From Kalaharituber pfeilii (Eukaryota; Ascomycota; Pezizomycetes; Pezizales; Pezizaceae), in the NCBI GenBank assembly GCA_015179045.1, contig WHUZ01000131.1, positions 1 through 64,000 on the forward strand: DNA of 64,000 nucleotides, in the 5' to 3' direction. A model generated the notes under the pieces. That model was not told the origin of the DNA, did no database searches, and was given only the letters and a program-made list of their open reading frames with translations. Position 1 is the first letter of the stretch; each line of letters starts with the position of its first letter. Of this stretch, positions 40,661 through 50,547 are shown piece after piece. Position numbers and translations under genes: made by a program.

Positions 40661-41266
40661 CTGCCGACTTTCCAATGGGATACTATATTTAAGTTAGTAT
40701 ATATACGCAACAGCAAATAAAGTAAAACGAGGAGTGGGAGTAGGAGGACGTAGAGGGTGACCGGAGGGTAGCCGGCTACCCTCCGAGGGAGTAGGAGGAC
40801 GTTGAGGGTAACCGGAGGGTAACCAGAGTGAAAGTAAGAGGACGTGGAGGGTAGGCGGAGGGTAACCGGAGGGAAAGTAGGAGGACGTGGAGGGTAGCCG
40901 GAGGGCAACCGGAGTGAAAGTAGGAGGACGCGGAGGGTAGCCGGAGGGTAACCGGAGGGAAAGTAGGAGGACGTGGAGGGTAGCCGGAGGGCAACCGGAG
41001 TGAAAGTAGGAGGACGCGGAGGGTAGCCGGAGGGTAACCGGAGTGAAAGTGGAGGGCAGCCGGAGGGCAACCGGAGTGAAAGCAGGAGGACGTGGGGGGT
41101 GGCCGGAGGGTAACCAGGGTGAAAGCAGGAGGACGTGGAGGGCAGCCGGCGGGTAACCGGAGTGAAAGCAGGAGGACGTAGAGGGCAGCCGGATCAGGTA
41201 TATAGATTTTTGCCATAGGGTCATAGCCTGTTATATAACCCCCCCCAAAAAAAAACGCATACTTAC
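40661..41266 (-). other. Probable intron containing a 43-bp minisatellite
   Basis: The donor GTAAGT (minus strand from 41266) and acceptor GGCAG (ending 40661) bound 606 bp. Phases do not match exactly: the upstream exon ends in phase 0 while the downstream frame needs one carried base. An extra G in the GGGGGG run just before the donor would reconcile them, so a homopolymer indel is possible. Confidence 0.5.
40738..41190. repeat. 43-bp minisatellite (~10-11 units)
   Basis: Unit GTAGGAGGACGTGGAGGGTA then GCCGGAGGGCAACCGGAGTG and AAA. The period is 43 bp between the GTAG starts at 40877 and 40920. Minus-strand reading is stop-free in all phases and gives proline/leucine-rich frames; most likely non-coding. 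Confidence 0.9.
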
Positions 41267-41596
41267 ATTTAATCCCCCCTTCCAAAAAACCAGTAATTCA
41301 CTACCTTCCGAAGACATCCACCTTCCACTCACTTCCGTTAACGTGGCCTGTTCAAAAAGTTGATCGTGCTCTACATCAGAGCGCTTAATTTTTTTGTTTT
41401 GATCAGCCATTAAGGCTTGAAAGGAAACGGTAGTTGAAATAATTGGAAGCTTATTAAACAAATTCACCAAGCTCCGGATATGCCTGTGGAAGACTTCAGC
41501 ATACTCCCCGGGCTTCCCAATGGGCATTATTGCCTCCACCTCAGCATTCACCTCTCGAACTCTCTCAAATCTCCTTTCTCCTTCCGCGTCCGACAT
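41267..41596 (-). CDS. Probable first exon of the dioxygenase-like gene
   Basis: From ATG 41596: MSDAEGERRFERVREVNAEV, then KPGEYAEVFHRHIRSLVNLF, QNKKIKRSDVEHDQLFEQAT and SEGSELLVFWKGGLN before the GTAAGT donor at 41266. Acidic/basic helical composition with no domain I recognise. It sits 0.6 kb upstream of the oxygenase exon on the same strand and ends exactly at a consensus donor, which supports one gene. Upstream (41600-41800) is unique sequence that could hold the promoter. Confidence 0.6.
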
Positions 41597-41599
41597 CTT

Positions 41600-42400
41600 C
41601 CACCAAAATCATTAGGCGTTGCGCACAAATAATTAAGGTGCTAACTTTGTAAAAATTCAGGCACTACGCACAGAATGTTTTACACAGTGAATAGTCTAGC
41701 AAAAAGTGAAAGGAGAAGTGAAGAAGCAACAAGCAAGTGAAAATGTGAAGGTGTTAGGCTGGCAAGTCGGCCAGCAGGTAAGTTAGGCGTGAGTACACCT
41801 CAGGAATTCAGCATGCGTAAAATCGGCGCGAGTTCTGCGGCGTATGAGTTCTTCTGCGGCGCGTGAACTCACCACGCGTAAATTCAGTGCGCGTAAATTC
41901 AGTGCGCGACAAGGAGTTCTGTAAAAAAGTTTGAGTGAGATGCTCTTGCTGCGGGGGGGAGACTGTGAGGGGGGTATTGCGTGGCGTACCTGAGGAGCTG
42001 CTGAGAGCTAGGAGGGGAAGGCAGTTGCTGCGAAGGGGGGATGCTGTGAAGGCAAGATGCTGCGTGTTTGCGGGTTTGCAAGGTGTGTTTCGCCGGAATA
42101 GAAGGCTGCTATCGTGATGGGGCTGCGGCGTTGTTTTCTACGGAGTACGGAGATGAGAGAGGAGAAAGCGAAGCCTAAGCCAGCAAACTCTAGGACGAGA
42201 ATGACTCAGTTCACGTATAACTCAGCACCAGGTTAACCCACTTAATGTGCACAAAATGCCCTATTTTACTAGACAGAAAAATAAGTATTTGGACAGGGGA
42301 TAATGCATATTATGCGCTATGCGGTATTTGGCAGAAACTAGCATATTTTCGTATGCTTGGCAGTAAAGAATGGGTGTACTAGTACTACTATACTAACCAA
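41600..42400. other. No recognisable gene
   Basis: Possible promoter side of the oxygenase gene. Short direct repeats GTAAATTCAGTGCGCG at about 41878-41908. Otherwise nothing identified. Confidence 0.4.
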
Positions 42401-42409
42401 ATACTCTAG

Positions 42410-42900
42410 GCTTCATGAACATGCAGAAAATAGCCTATTTCATACATAAACGCCATGCCAATTTTCGGACATATTTGAGCTGTAGAAAATGGCCTATTTC
42501 CTACATGTACGAGGAGTGAATTTTCAATGTATTTAACATGCGTAAAACGCCCAATTCCACACATGTGTGATGAGGGCATTTTTGATGCATATAGCATGTG
42601 CAAAATGGTCTATTTTCTACATGCGCGAGGAGGTAACTTTTGACATATTTAACTTGCCTATTCTACACATGTGCAATGAGGGCATTTTCGACGCATTTAG
42701 CATGCGCAAAATAGGCTATTTTCTACGTGCGCAAGAGGCCAATTTTCAACGTATTTAATATGCGCAAACTGGCCCATTCAACTCAAGTGCGAGAAAGCAA
42801 TTTTCAGACGTATTTGACATATACGAAATGGGCTGTTTTCTATAGGCACGAGGAGTCTATTTTCAACGAACTTTACAAGCACTCGCGATGAGCCAGTTTC
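42410..42900. repeat. Diverged ~59-bp satellite
   Basis: Seven or eight irregular units with ATGCGCAAAATGGCCTATTT and CTACATGCGCGAGGAG-like parts. Related to the 58-bp array in the segmental duplication. Confidence 0.7.
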
Positions 42901-43170
42901 AGCATATTTCGTGTGGGCAAAATGTGCACGGGCATCAAGCAACGGCCACAATGTGATAAAAAGTAAAATATGTGTGATGTGCATCCTAGTGATTTTCATT
43001 CAGGCCAGCGACAAAGCACTTTTGGTCGGCGTCGCAAAAAAAAAAACCCCATTTGTGGATAGCATCAGATATGCCCATGCTAGCATAGAAAAAAAGCGGC
43101 CAACTTGAGTTTAATTCATGCCGCATGCCAAAGTTTGAAAGAAAATACCCCTGGCATACACCTGACCTGC

Positions 43171-45838
43171 GACTGAAATTTGGTATGGGCGACCCTATAA
43201 CCCCTCGCTCTGTAGAATCAGCTCCGAATTTAGCAACCTATACGAGACCCAACGGGGGCCCAAGCGACCTCACCAGCACTCAATTCAGTAACCCAAGGGA
43301 GAGCCCAGTACGTATCTGGCTCCGCCCCTTTTCAACACCATAAACTTAATCTCAATTCCATAATGTACTAACCAGGGCAGTTCAGAGATGCTGCGATATT
43401 GCCAAATTGAGTTAATTGACTATCTTCATACCATTGGGCATATTGGGCGCACGTATGAGACTTGGAATTGTAGAATACATGGAGCATGTTGAGCATGTTA
43501 AGCATGTTGAGCACATTAAGCATTTGACACGTTGAGTGCACTTATGAGATGTAGGTACATTGAGTATATTAAGCATAGTGAGTGTGCGCACATGAGATGT
43601 AGAACACATTGGGCACATTAAGAATGTCGAGTATGTTGAGCATGTACATGAAATGTAAAACATATTGGGCACATTGCTCATGTTGAGCACGTTGAGCACG
43701 TTCCGATGCCGGCGGCAGGATTACTTGCGTTGCAGGTGCAAAGGGGGACATTTTGAGCACGTTGAGCATGTCACAACACCAGTGGCAGGATTACTTGCAT
43801 TATGGACACAATGGAGGACATTTTGAGCACGTTAAGTACGTTGCGGCGCCAGCAGCAGGATTACTTGCGTTGTGGGTGCAATGGGGACATTTTGAGCACG
43901 TTGAGCACGTCGCGACGCGGGCAGCAGGATTACTTGCCTTGTGGGCGCTGAGGGCGTAAACTACCTTTTGTGATACGATAGGCGTGCCAAGCCAGAGAGT
44001 CAGGAAGCCAGAAATGCATCGTGTGTCGTGACGCTTGCTGCCTCGTCGTGACGCTGCTGATGCAACCTCTTTTTTGCTGATGAAGTAGCACCTATGCCAA
44101 GAAACCATGGAGCTATAGTCGCTCCATGGTTTCTTGGCATGATGAGATGCATGTCTAGTATGGGAAGTACCGCAATGGCAGCACACTTTCGCAGTGCAAT
44201 AGCAGTGCCCCAGCGCCCCAGCGCCCTCGCGCGCATGGCACTGAGGGTGCAAACTCCCCTTTTTCCTGATGTTTCTACATTCGTGAGGAGCCAATTTTCG
44301 ACGTATTGAATACATACAAAGTGGTCTATTCCATACATGTGCTACGAACGCATTTTTGATACCCTTACCCATGATACAAGGGCCGCAATGCGATTTCCAC
44401 CTAGCTAAAGAACTGGCTTACCGCACCTGTATGATGTCAGGTAAGAAGCCGGCCCCAGTTTGCCAAGGGTAGGTAAAATAGCATGCGTGGCAAATACGTC
44501 GCAAATGCCCTCGTCGCGCATGTTGAAAATAAAGATGGTAAATACATCACAAATGCCCTCATCATAGACCATTTTGGAAAATAAACCATTTTGTGCATAG
44601 TAAATACGTTGGAAATGCCCTCACCGTGCATGTGGAAAGTAGACCGTTTTGCACATAGTAAGTACGTCTGAAATGCCCTCGCCGCGTATGTGGAAAACAG
44701 ACCATTTTGCATATAGTAAATACATTAGAAATGCCTTCGCCGCGCTTGTGGAAAGTAGACCGTTTTGCACATAGTAAATACGTCGGAAATGCCCTCGCCG
44801 TGCATGTGGAAAGTAGACCGTTTTGCACATAGTAAATACGTTGGAAATGCCCTCACCGTGCATGTGGAAAACAGACCGTTTTGCACATAGTTGGAAATGC
44901 CCTCGCCGCGCTTGTGGAAAATAGTCCGTTTTGTACATAGTAAATACGTTGGAAATGCCCTCGCTGCGCATGTGGAAAAAAGACTGTTGGAAATGCTCTC
45001 GCCGCACATGTGGAAAACAGACCGTTTTGCACATAGTAAATACGTTGGAAATGCCCTCGCCGCGCATGTGGAAAAGAGACCATCTTGCGCATAGTAAATA
45101 CGTCGAAAATGTCCTCGTCGCGTATGTAGAAAATAGGTCATTTTGCACACGTTAAATGGGCTCCTCGCACATGTATAAAATAAACCATTTTGCACATGGC
45201 AAATGTAACGGATGATAGTAAACGCAGAGAGTTACCGTCCGCCAGGCCAAAAAGACACTTAACCAGTGATACTCGCTAGTCCTCTGCGTGGCTCATATAG
45301 CACATTTTATAACTGCGATGCCGGCGCCCGGCTGTCGCATATCGCCTCCGTCGCATATGCGTATACTGTGCGCACATCCACCGACCGCCCGCCCTACAGT
45401 TGCAGTGAATCCGTAACAGCAAATACATTACAAAAGCTCTCATGGCGCATGTGGAAAATAGACCATTTTACGCATGTTAAATAGTCTCGTCGCGCATGGA
45501 GAAAATGGGTCATTTTCCACATGTTAACTACACTACACATAGGCTCTTTGCAGATGTGGAAAATAGGTTCTTTTTGGCATGTTGAATTCGTTGGAAATGA
45601 CCGCTTCACATATGAGAAAATGGGTCATTTTCGGCACGTTAAATGTGTTGAAAATGTGTATTGCTAATTGGGATTATTACTTAACAAGGTAGTTAGGGTA
45701 GTTGTAGTTGCCGGAGGTTTGTGATGAGAAGTACAGTGGTGTGTAACGTTAGGGTAAAAATTTGTATGGGCTGTCGACGAAAAGTCATCTGAATTGGGAT
45801 AGGTTGTCGACGAAAAGTCATGTCTTTTTGGTATAGAC
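43171..45838 (+). repeat. Segmental duplication, copy 2
   Basis: Collinear with 28457-31131, with the same minisatellites (58-bp array at about 44475-45200, ~67-bp units at 43700-43950, hairpin at 44094-44140). It is cut at 45838 by gypsy-alpha copy 2. More G/C than copy 1 at differing sites. Confidence 0.93.
44094..44140. repeat. Perfect 20-bp hairpin, copy 2
   Basis: Arms 44094-44113 and 44121-44140 are identical to copy 1, but the 7-nt loop is TATAGTC instead of AACTATA (a partial inversion of the loop). Confidence 0.93.
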
Positions 45839-46481
45839 TGTTACGGGGTACGTTGAGGGTAAGCCGTTTACTAAATAACTAAGTGCAACGTGAAATATAA
45901 TTAAATATAAGTCACGGAAAATAAAGTAGTTAAGGTAGTAAGAAAGCTTTATATTTGTTAGGGCTGAGTTCCGGGTCCTTGCCCTTCTAACTCCGGGGGT
46001 CAGGCTTCTTATTTATACAAAATATAATTCTTCAAAGCTGTTAACAAATTCAGCTTGAACGGAATCCGGAGATCAAGCCGGACCCTGAAAAATGCCAAGT
46101 GACAGCCTTTCTTTTTGACCAACCCTTACAATAAATCCTAAGACAACAAATACGAGAACTTGAAACCTCTAATGCAAGCCTCTATCTAAAAATACCATTA
46201 TAACTCCAATTGCTATGCAAAGACCAATAGCAAAGAAAAGATAAGAAAAGGTTATCGTACAAGTAAAGAATTAGTACAACAGGAACTACTGGAAGAGTTA
46301 GTAACCAAGATTGCTAATCTTAGTAGCTACTTACTTCTTAACCGAGAAAGCTCCACTACTACTAGCCTGACTAGTATCGGGTTAGCTAAACACTCGACCA
46401 GCGGGCCTTATAGTTGGTAGTACCTTTTGACGACACTTAGCAAGACGGTGTTATAGCATGAGAATAATTATGCCTGTAACA
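45839..46481 (-). mobile_element. Gypsy-alpha copy 2, 3' LTR
   Basis: TGTTACGGGGTACG to GCCTGTAACA, followed by the polypurine tract (plus strand GTACTCCCCTTCTTA) at 46482-46496. Confidence 0.94.
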
Positions 46482-46891
46482 GTACTCCCCTTCTTAGAGC
46501 ACACGTCCCGAGTGCCTGTTAGCTATTACTCTTTAATCTCTTAAAAGAATATAAGCTAGACAGCTTAGCGTCGGTGGATCTCTTACCTTGACCTTAGCAA
46601 GTGGTTTGCCGTGATCATACTCAAGGTAATATTCCGTGATGTCCTGACTATAGGCTGTGCCTCAATTAGTCTTTGACGTGAAGGTATTTGGTAAGAGCTT
46701 TACCGCTTTATCATAAGACGTACTACTATATTCGTAGTGTCTTGACCCCTTGAACACTTTTTCATTTGATACCTTGGCGTGTATCTAGAATAAGTGTTAA
46801 CGCTTTACGAACTTAAGTTCGTAGGTTAGGTCCATGCCGTACCTTTATGACAGATATATCTGCACTCTAGGTCGGTAACTTGACTGCATTT

Positions 46892-48457
46892 CTAACTTCT
46901 CTTTCTCTTTGTTCCTCGTTGCCCTGATTCGGCTTGTTTTTCTTTATCAGGGTATCGTTCGCGGAATTCTTTAAGTGCGTCCACCGGTGATCCATCATCC
47001 ATTAGTAGTTCGCCTAGGCTTTCCCATGTTGCCTCCTCGGGCCCATAACCTTCCCATTGCACAAGGTACTCTAGTGTCTTCTTGGTACCGTTGTATCGTA
47101 CGTCGGTGATGGAGGCTATGAGGTATTCTTCCTCGCCTTCTTGCATTAGTGGGGACGGTTGGTCGGGTAGAGGGTTGAGAGCGGATGTTTTGAACGGTTC
47201 GAGCAGTGAAACGTGAAAGACAGGGTGTATCTTCAAGTTGTATGGTAACTTAAGCTTGAAGGAACGTTTGCCTATTGCTTTTTCGATAGTGAAGGGTCCG
47301 ATCAACTTAGCGTCGAGTTTCTTGGAAGGTCTTTTTGTCGGAATGTTTTTGGCGTTAAGCATGACTTTGTCTCCTTCCTTGAAGTTTGGCTGTGGGGCGT
47401 GATGTTGGTCGTACCACTTAGCCGCTCGTTCGATTGATTTGTTCAGTTCCTTGCGAATCCGTTCCCATTCTCCTGTGAGTTCTCCCGAGGGTACGTTGAG
47501 AGCCTCTTCCTCATTGATGGTATCAACAAGGGGGTGAAAGCCGTAGTTGGCGAAGAAAGGTGAGGTCTTGGTGGAGCTATGTTGTGCGTTATTGTATGCG
47601 AACTCTGCGAGGGGTAAGAGTTGGTTCCAATTGTCCTGGTGGTAGGTGACATAGTTACGGAGGTACCCTTCGAGGGTTTGGTTGACTCTTTCAGTTTGTC
47701 CATCGGTTTCCGGGTGTGCAGTTGTACTCATGTTTAAGTTGACTTTGAGTTTCTTCATGAGCTCCTGCCAGAAGTTCGAAGTAAACTTCGGATCTCGGTC
47801 CGATATAATGGTTTTCGGTAAGCCGTGGAGTCGCCATATTTCTCGAAGGAAGGTAGTTGCTAATTGTTCTGCGGATTGTTCTGCTAGAGGGATGAAGTGA
47901 GCCATCTTAGTGAACCTATCCACTACTACCCATATTTGTGTGAAGCCGTCTGAAGGAGGGAGTTCGGTAATGAAGTCCATACTGATAGAGGACCATGGTT
48001 GGTATGGTATCTCATGTGGGTGAAGGAGGCCGTATTTCTTGTGTCTTCGTGCCTTGTTTCTTTGGCATTCCAAGCATGCGCCGATGTATTCCGTGATATC
48101 GTTGTGAGCGTTAGGCCAATAGAAGTCCCTGCCGATAAGTTCTGTGGTTTTTTCGATTCCGAGGTGGCCGGCGAGGGGATGATCATGTTTTGCTTGAAGT
48201 ATTTCTTGTCTAAGGGCCGTTGGTATCACAAACCGGTTGTTGTGTAGGACTAGTTCATCACGGATACTGAATCGTTTGTCGACGTTATCGTTCTTCTGCT
48301 GGATGCGTTCCTCAAGTTGAGTATACCATTTGTCCTTTTTCCCTTCTTCGATTAGCTTGCTCCTCCATTCGTCAGTTAGTGCTACCACTTTCAGAGCTTT
48401 TATTGTTCTTGCAGCCAAAATTTCTTCCTCTTCCTGCCATGTTCCTTCTTCCCACAA
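46892..48457 (-). CDS. Gypsy-alpha copy 2 integrase and chromodomain
   Basis: 521-codon frame with a complete integrase. HHCC zinc site: HDHPLAGHLGIEKTTELIG and CLECQRNK. Core: SMDFITELPPSDG, TIISDRDPKFTSNFW, HPETDGQTERVNQTLEG (D, D, E). A GPF/Y module ([33 protein letters not shown]) and a chromodomain (EYLIASITDVRYNG, YLVQWEGYGPEEATWESL) follow. The upstream RNase H frame overlaps it by 58 nt in another phase, reflecting an indel near 48470-48510 rather than design. No internal stop; this domain could be functional. Confidence 0.93.
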   Translation of the reverse strand: MWEEGTWQEEEEILAARTIKALKVVALTDEWRSKLIEEGKKDKWYTQLEERIQQKNDNVDKRFSIRDELVLHNNRFVIPTALRQEILQAKHDHPLAGHLGIEKTTELIGRDFYWPNAHNDITEYIGACLECQRNKARRHKKYGLLHPHEIPYQPWSSISMDFITELPPSDGFTQIWVVVDRFTKMAHFIPLAEQSAEQLATTFLREIWRLHGLPKTIISDRDPKFTSNFWQELMKKLKVNLNMSTTAHPETDGQTERVNQTLEGYLRNYVTYHQDNWNQLLPLAEFAYNNAQHSSTKTSPFFANYGFHPLVDTINEEEALNVPSGELTGEWERIRKELNKSIERAAKWYDQHHAPQPNFKEGDKVMLNAKNIPTKRPSKKLDAKLIGPFTIEKAIGKRSFKLKLPYNLKIHPVFHVSLLEPFKTSALNPLPDQPSPLMQEGEEEYLIASITDVRYNGTKKTLEYLVQWEGYGPEEATWESLGELLMDDGSPVDALKEFRERYPDKEKQAESGQRGTKRKRS

Positions 48458-49422
48458 CTTAGTTTCTTGCTGATCTCGCTGTCCACTCCCCTTCTTAAGG
48501 CGTGGTCACCACGTCTGGATAAAGCATCAGCTTTAGCATTTGCTTTTCCTTTTCGGTATATGATTGTGTAGTCAAACGGGGCGAGTTTTTCTGCCCATCG
48601 TGCTTGACGGCGAGATAGCTTCTTGATGGTGTTGAAGATCCGGAGGTTGTCGTGGTCGGTATACACTTTGATACTGTGTTTGGCACCTTCACAGTACTCT
48701 CTCCAGGTATCTGTCATACATTCTACCACAGCCAGCATCTCTTTATCAAAGATGTCGTAATTGATTTCGGCTGGGGTGAATTTCCGGGAATGGAACGCAA
48801 CTGGGTGTAGTTTGCCATTTTCTTGCTTCTGACTTAGGATCCCTCCAAGTGCGAAGTCGCTTGCATCCGTTTCCAGAATGATTTCGTGTTCTGGGTGGTA
48901 GTGTGCTAGAATCGGAGCAGTCGTGAAAGCTTCCTTAAGTTGTTGGAAAGCTTCCTCTTGCGGAGGTCCCCAGACTAGCTTTGCCTCTTTATTGAGTAGT
49001 CGAGTTAGAGGTAAGCATATCTTACTGTAGTCCTTAATGAAGCGTCGGTAGAAGTTAGCAAACCCTAGGAAGGATTGTATATCTGTCTTCAAGTTGGAGT
49101 GTTCATTAGTACCAGGGGTCTTCCAATCAAGGATAGCCTGGATTTTATCGGTGGACATCGAGATTCCTTTCCCCGAGATGTGATAACCCAAAAATTCAAC
49201 TTCCTCCACGCACCACTCGCATTTTTCCTCTTGTATAGCCAAACCATTTTCCTGTAGCCTGCGCAACACCTCTTCCAGGATTGTATTATGTTCTTCTAGG
49301 GTTTCGGCATATATTAGTAGGTCGTCGATGTATGCCAGTAAACCCTGATCGATCATGTCTTTGAAGATTTCATTCATGAACTCCTGGAAGGTTGCTGGTG
49401 CATTGCAGAGTCCGAATGGCAT
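48400..49422 (-). CDS. Gypsy-alpha copy 2 RT (C-terminal) and RNase H
   Basis: 340-codon frame beginning MPFGLCNAPATFQEFMN. It contains YIDDLLIYA (catalytic DD), the thumb (FYRRFIKDYSKICLPLTRLL), RNase H (ILETDASDFALGGILSQKQ, FDKEMLAVVE, YTDHDNLRIF) and the connection segment. RT blocks 1-3 lie upstream in other frames because two single-base losses occur near 49475-49510 and another near 49612. Confidence 0.92.
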   Translation of the reverse strand: MPFGLCNAPATFQEFMNEIFKDMIDQGLLAYIDDLLIYAETLEEHNTILEEVLRRLQENGLAIQEEKCEWCVEEVEFLGYHISGKGISMSTDKIQAILDWKTPGTNEHSNLKTDIQSFLGFANFYRRFIKDYSKICLPLTRLLNKEAKLVWGPPQEEAFQQLKEAFTTAPILAHYHPEHEIILETDASDFALGGILSQKQENGKLHPVAFHSRKFTPAEINYDIFDKEMLAVVECMTDTWREYCEGAKHSIKVYTDHDNLRIFNTIKKLSRRQARWAEKLAPFDYTIIYRKGKANAKADALSRRGDHALRRGVDSEISKKLSCGKKEHGRKRKKFWLQEQ

Positions 49423-49566
49423 AACTGTGTATTCGTAGTGGCCGTACCGAGTCCTAAAGGCTGTCTTCCACTCATCCCTTTGGCAATTCGTACCAAGTTG
49501 TATCGTTCTTTAAGTCAAGGGCGGTGAAGTATTTGCCCTTGCGGAGTCGGTCTCGGAGTTCTGCCA

Positions 49567-50430
49567 TTAGTGGGAGGGGGTAGCGGTTCTTGATAGTGAT
49601 TCGGTTAAGGCCCTATAGTCGACACACATGCGGAGTTTGCCATTCTTTTTTGGGACGAACAGGATAGGTGCACCTGCCGGGGATTGTGAGGGTCGGATCT
49701 TTCCTTCTTTTAACATCTGTTCGATATATTCTTTAAGGATTTCCAATTCCTTCTCACTTAATCGGTAAATAGGTCCCCATGGAGGTTGTTGTCCTTCTTG
49801 TAGAGGTATGCGATGGTCGTATGATCGGTGCGGGGGTAGTTTTGCTGCTGTCTCGGGGTCGAAAACTTTCGGGAATTTCTTCTTCCATGCTGCTAGGTCA
49901 AAGGTTACCTCCTTGCCAGCTTTCGTTTGGTAAATGCGCACTTGGGGTGTCTTCCTTCCCACAATACGCAAGTACCCTCCAAAGAACACTTGCCCTGCTT
50001 GCCATTCTTCAGTCGTGTACAGTTCCTCCGCTTCGCAAAGTTCAAAGCGCCTAGCCTTGATATGTTCCGAGCATTTGGCATGATTTAGTTCGACATAGCC
50101 TGAGTCCCAATCAATGTATGGCTGGTGACTAGCCAGCCAGGTCATAGATAACAATGCATCGTAGTCATGACCTCCATCGCCCATATCGAAATCGATTAGC
50201 TCCTTATGAACCTTCCGGTATCATCGATGAGGGTCATTTGGAGTTTCGGGGTATATTCGGTTCCGGTATTGGGTAGAAGTACTCCACGGCTCCTCTGATC
50301 TTGATGGGGAATTTTCTTTTGATGCGTGGGACTGGTAGTTTGTTGGCGAGCATTGTTGTTTCTGCTCCAGCGTCGATACATGCCCTAATCATTATGGATT
50401 TCTGGACACCATCTTCTTTCCATTTTAGCT
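49567..50430 (-). pseudogene. Gypsy-alpha copy 2 protease and RT N-terminus, frameshifted
   Basis: The protease active site reads CIDAGAETTMLANKLPVPR around 50320-50385 in one frame; the rest ([20 protein letters not shown] and [20 protein letters not shown]) is in the frame 49567-50184. RT starts at [18 protein letters not shown] and reaches MCVDYRAL before a frameshift. Copy 1 has the same parts with damage at different places, so an undamaged source copy must exist or have existed elsewhere. Confidence 0.83.
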
Positions 50431-50547
50431 CGGCCTTGCGGATGATTGATTTCTTTGCCGGAGGTCCTTCGAGGATTGGAGGAGGAGTGAGGCCAACTGG
50501 AGGATTAGGAGGAGGGGCAGATACTTCGTTGGCTAAGATCTGCCTCT

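Noticed and set aside
40624..41285. Proline-rich minus-strand frames in the 43-bp array
   Set aside because: All three phases are open because the unit is stop-free, and the array lies between a good splice donor and acceptor.
44621..45195. 156-175-codon minus-strand frames in the 58-bp arrays (also 29914-30441)
   Set aside because: Products of the stop-free 58-bp unit; they differ freely between the two duplication copies with no sign of protein conservation.
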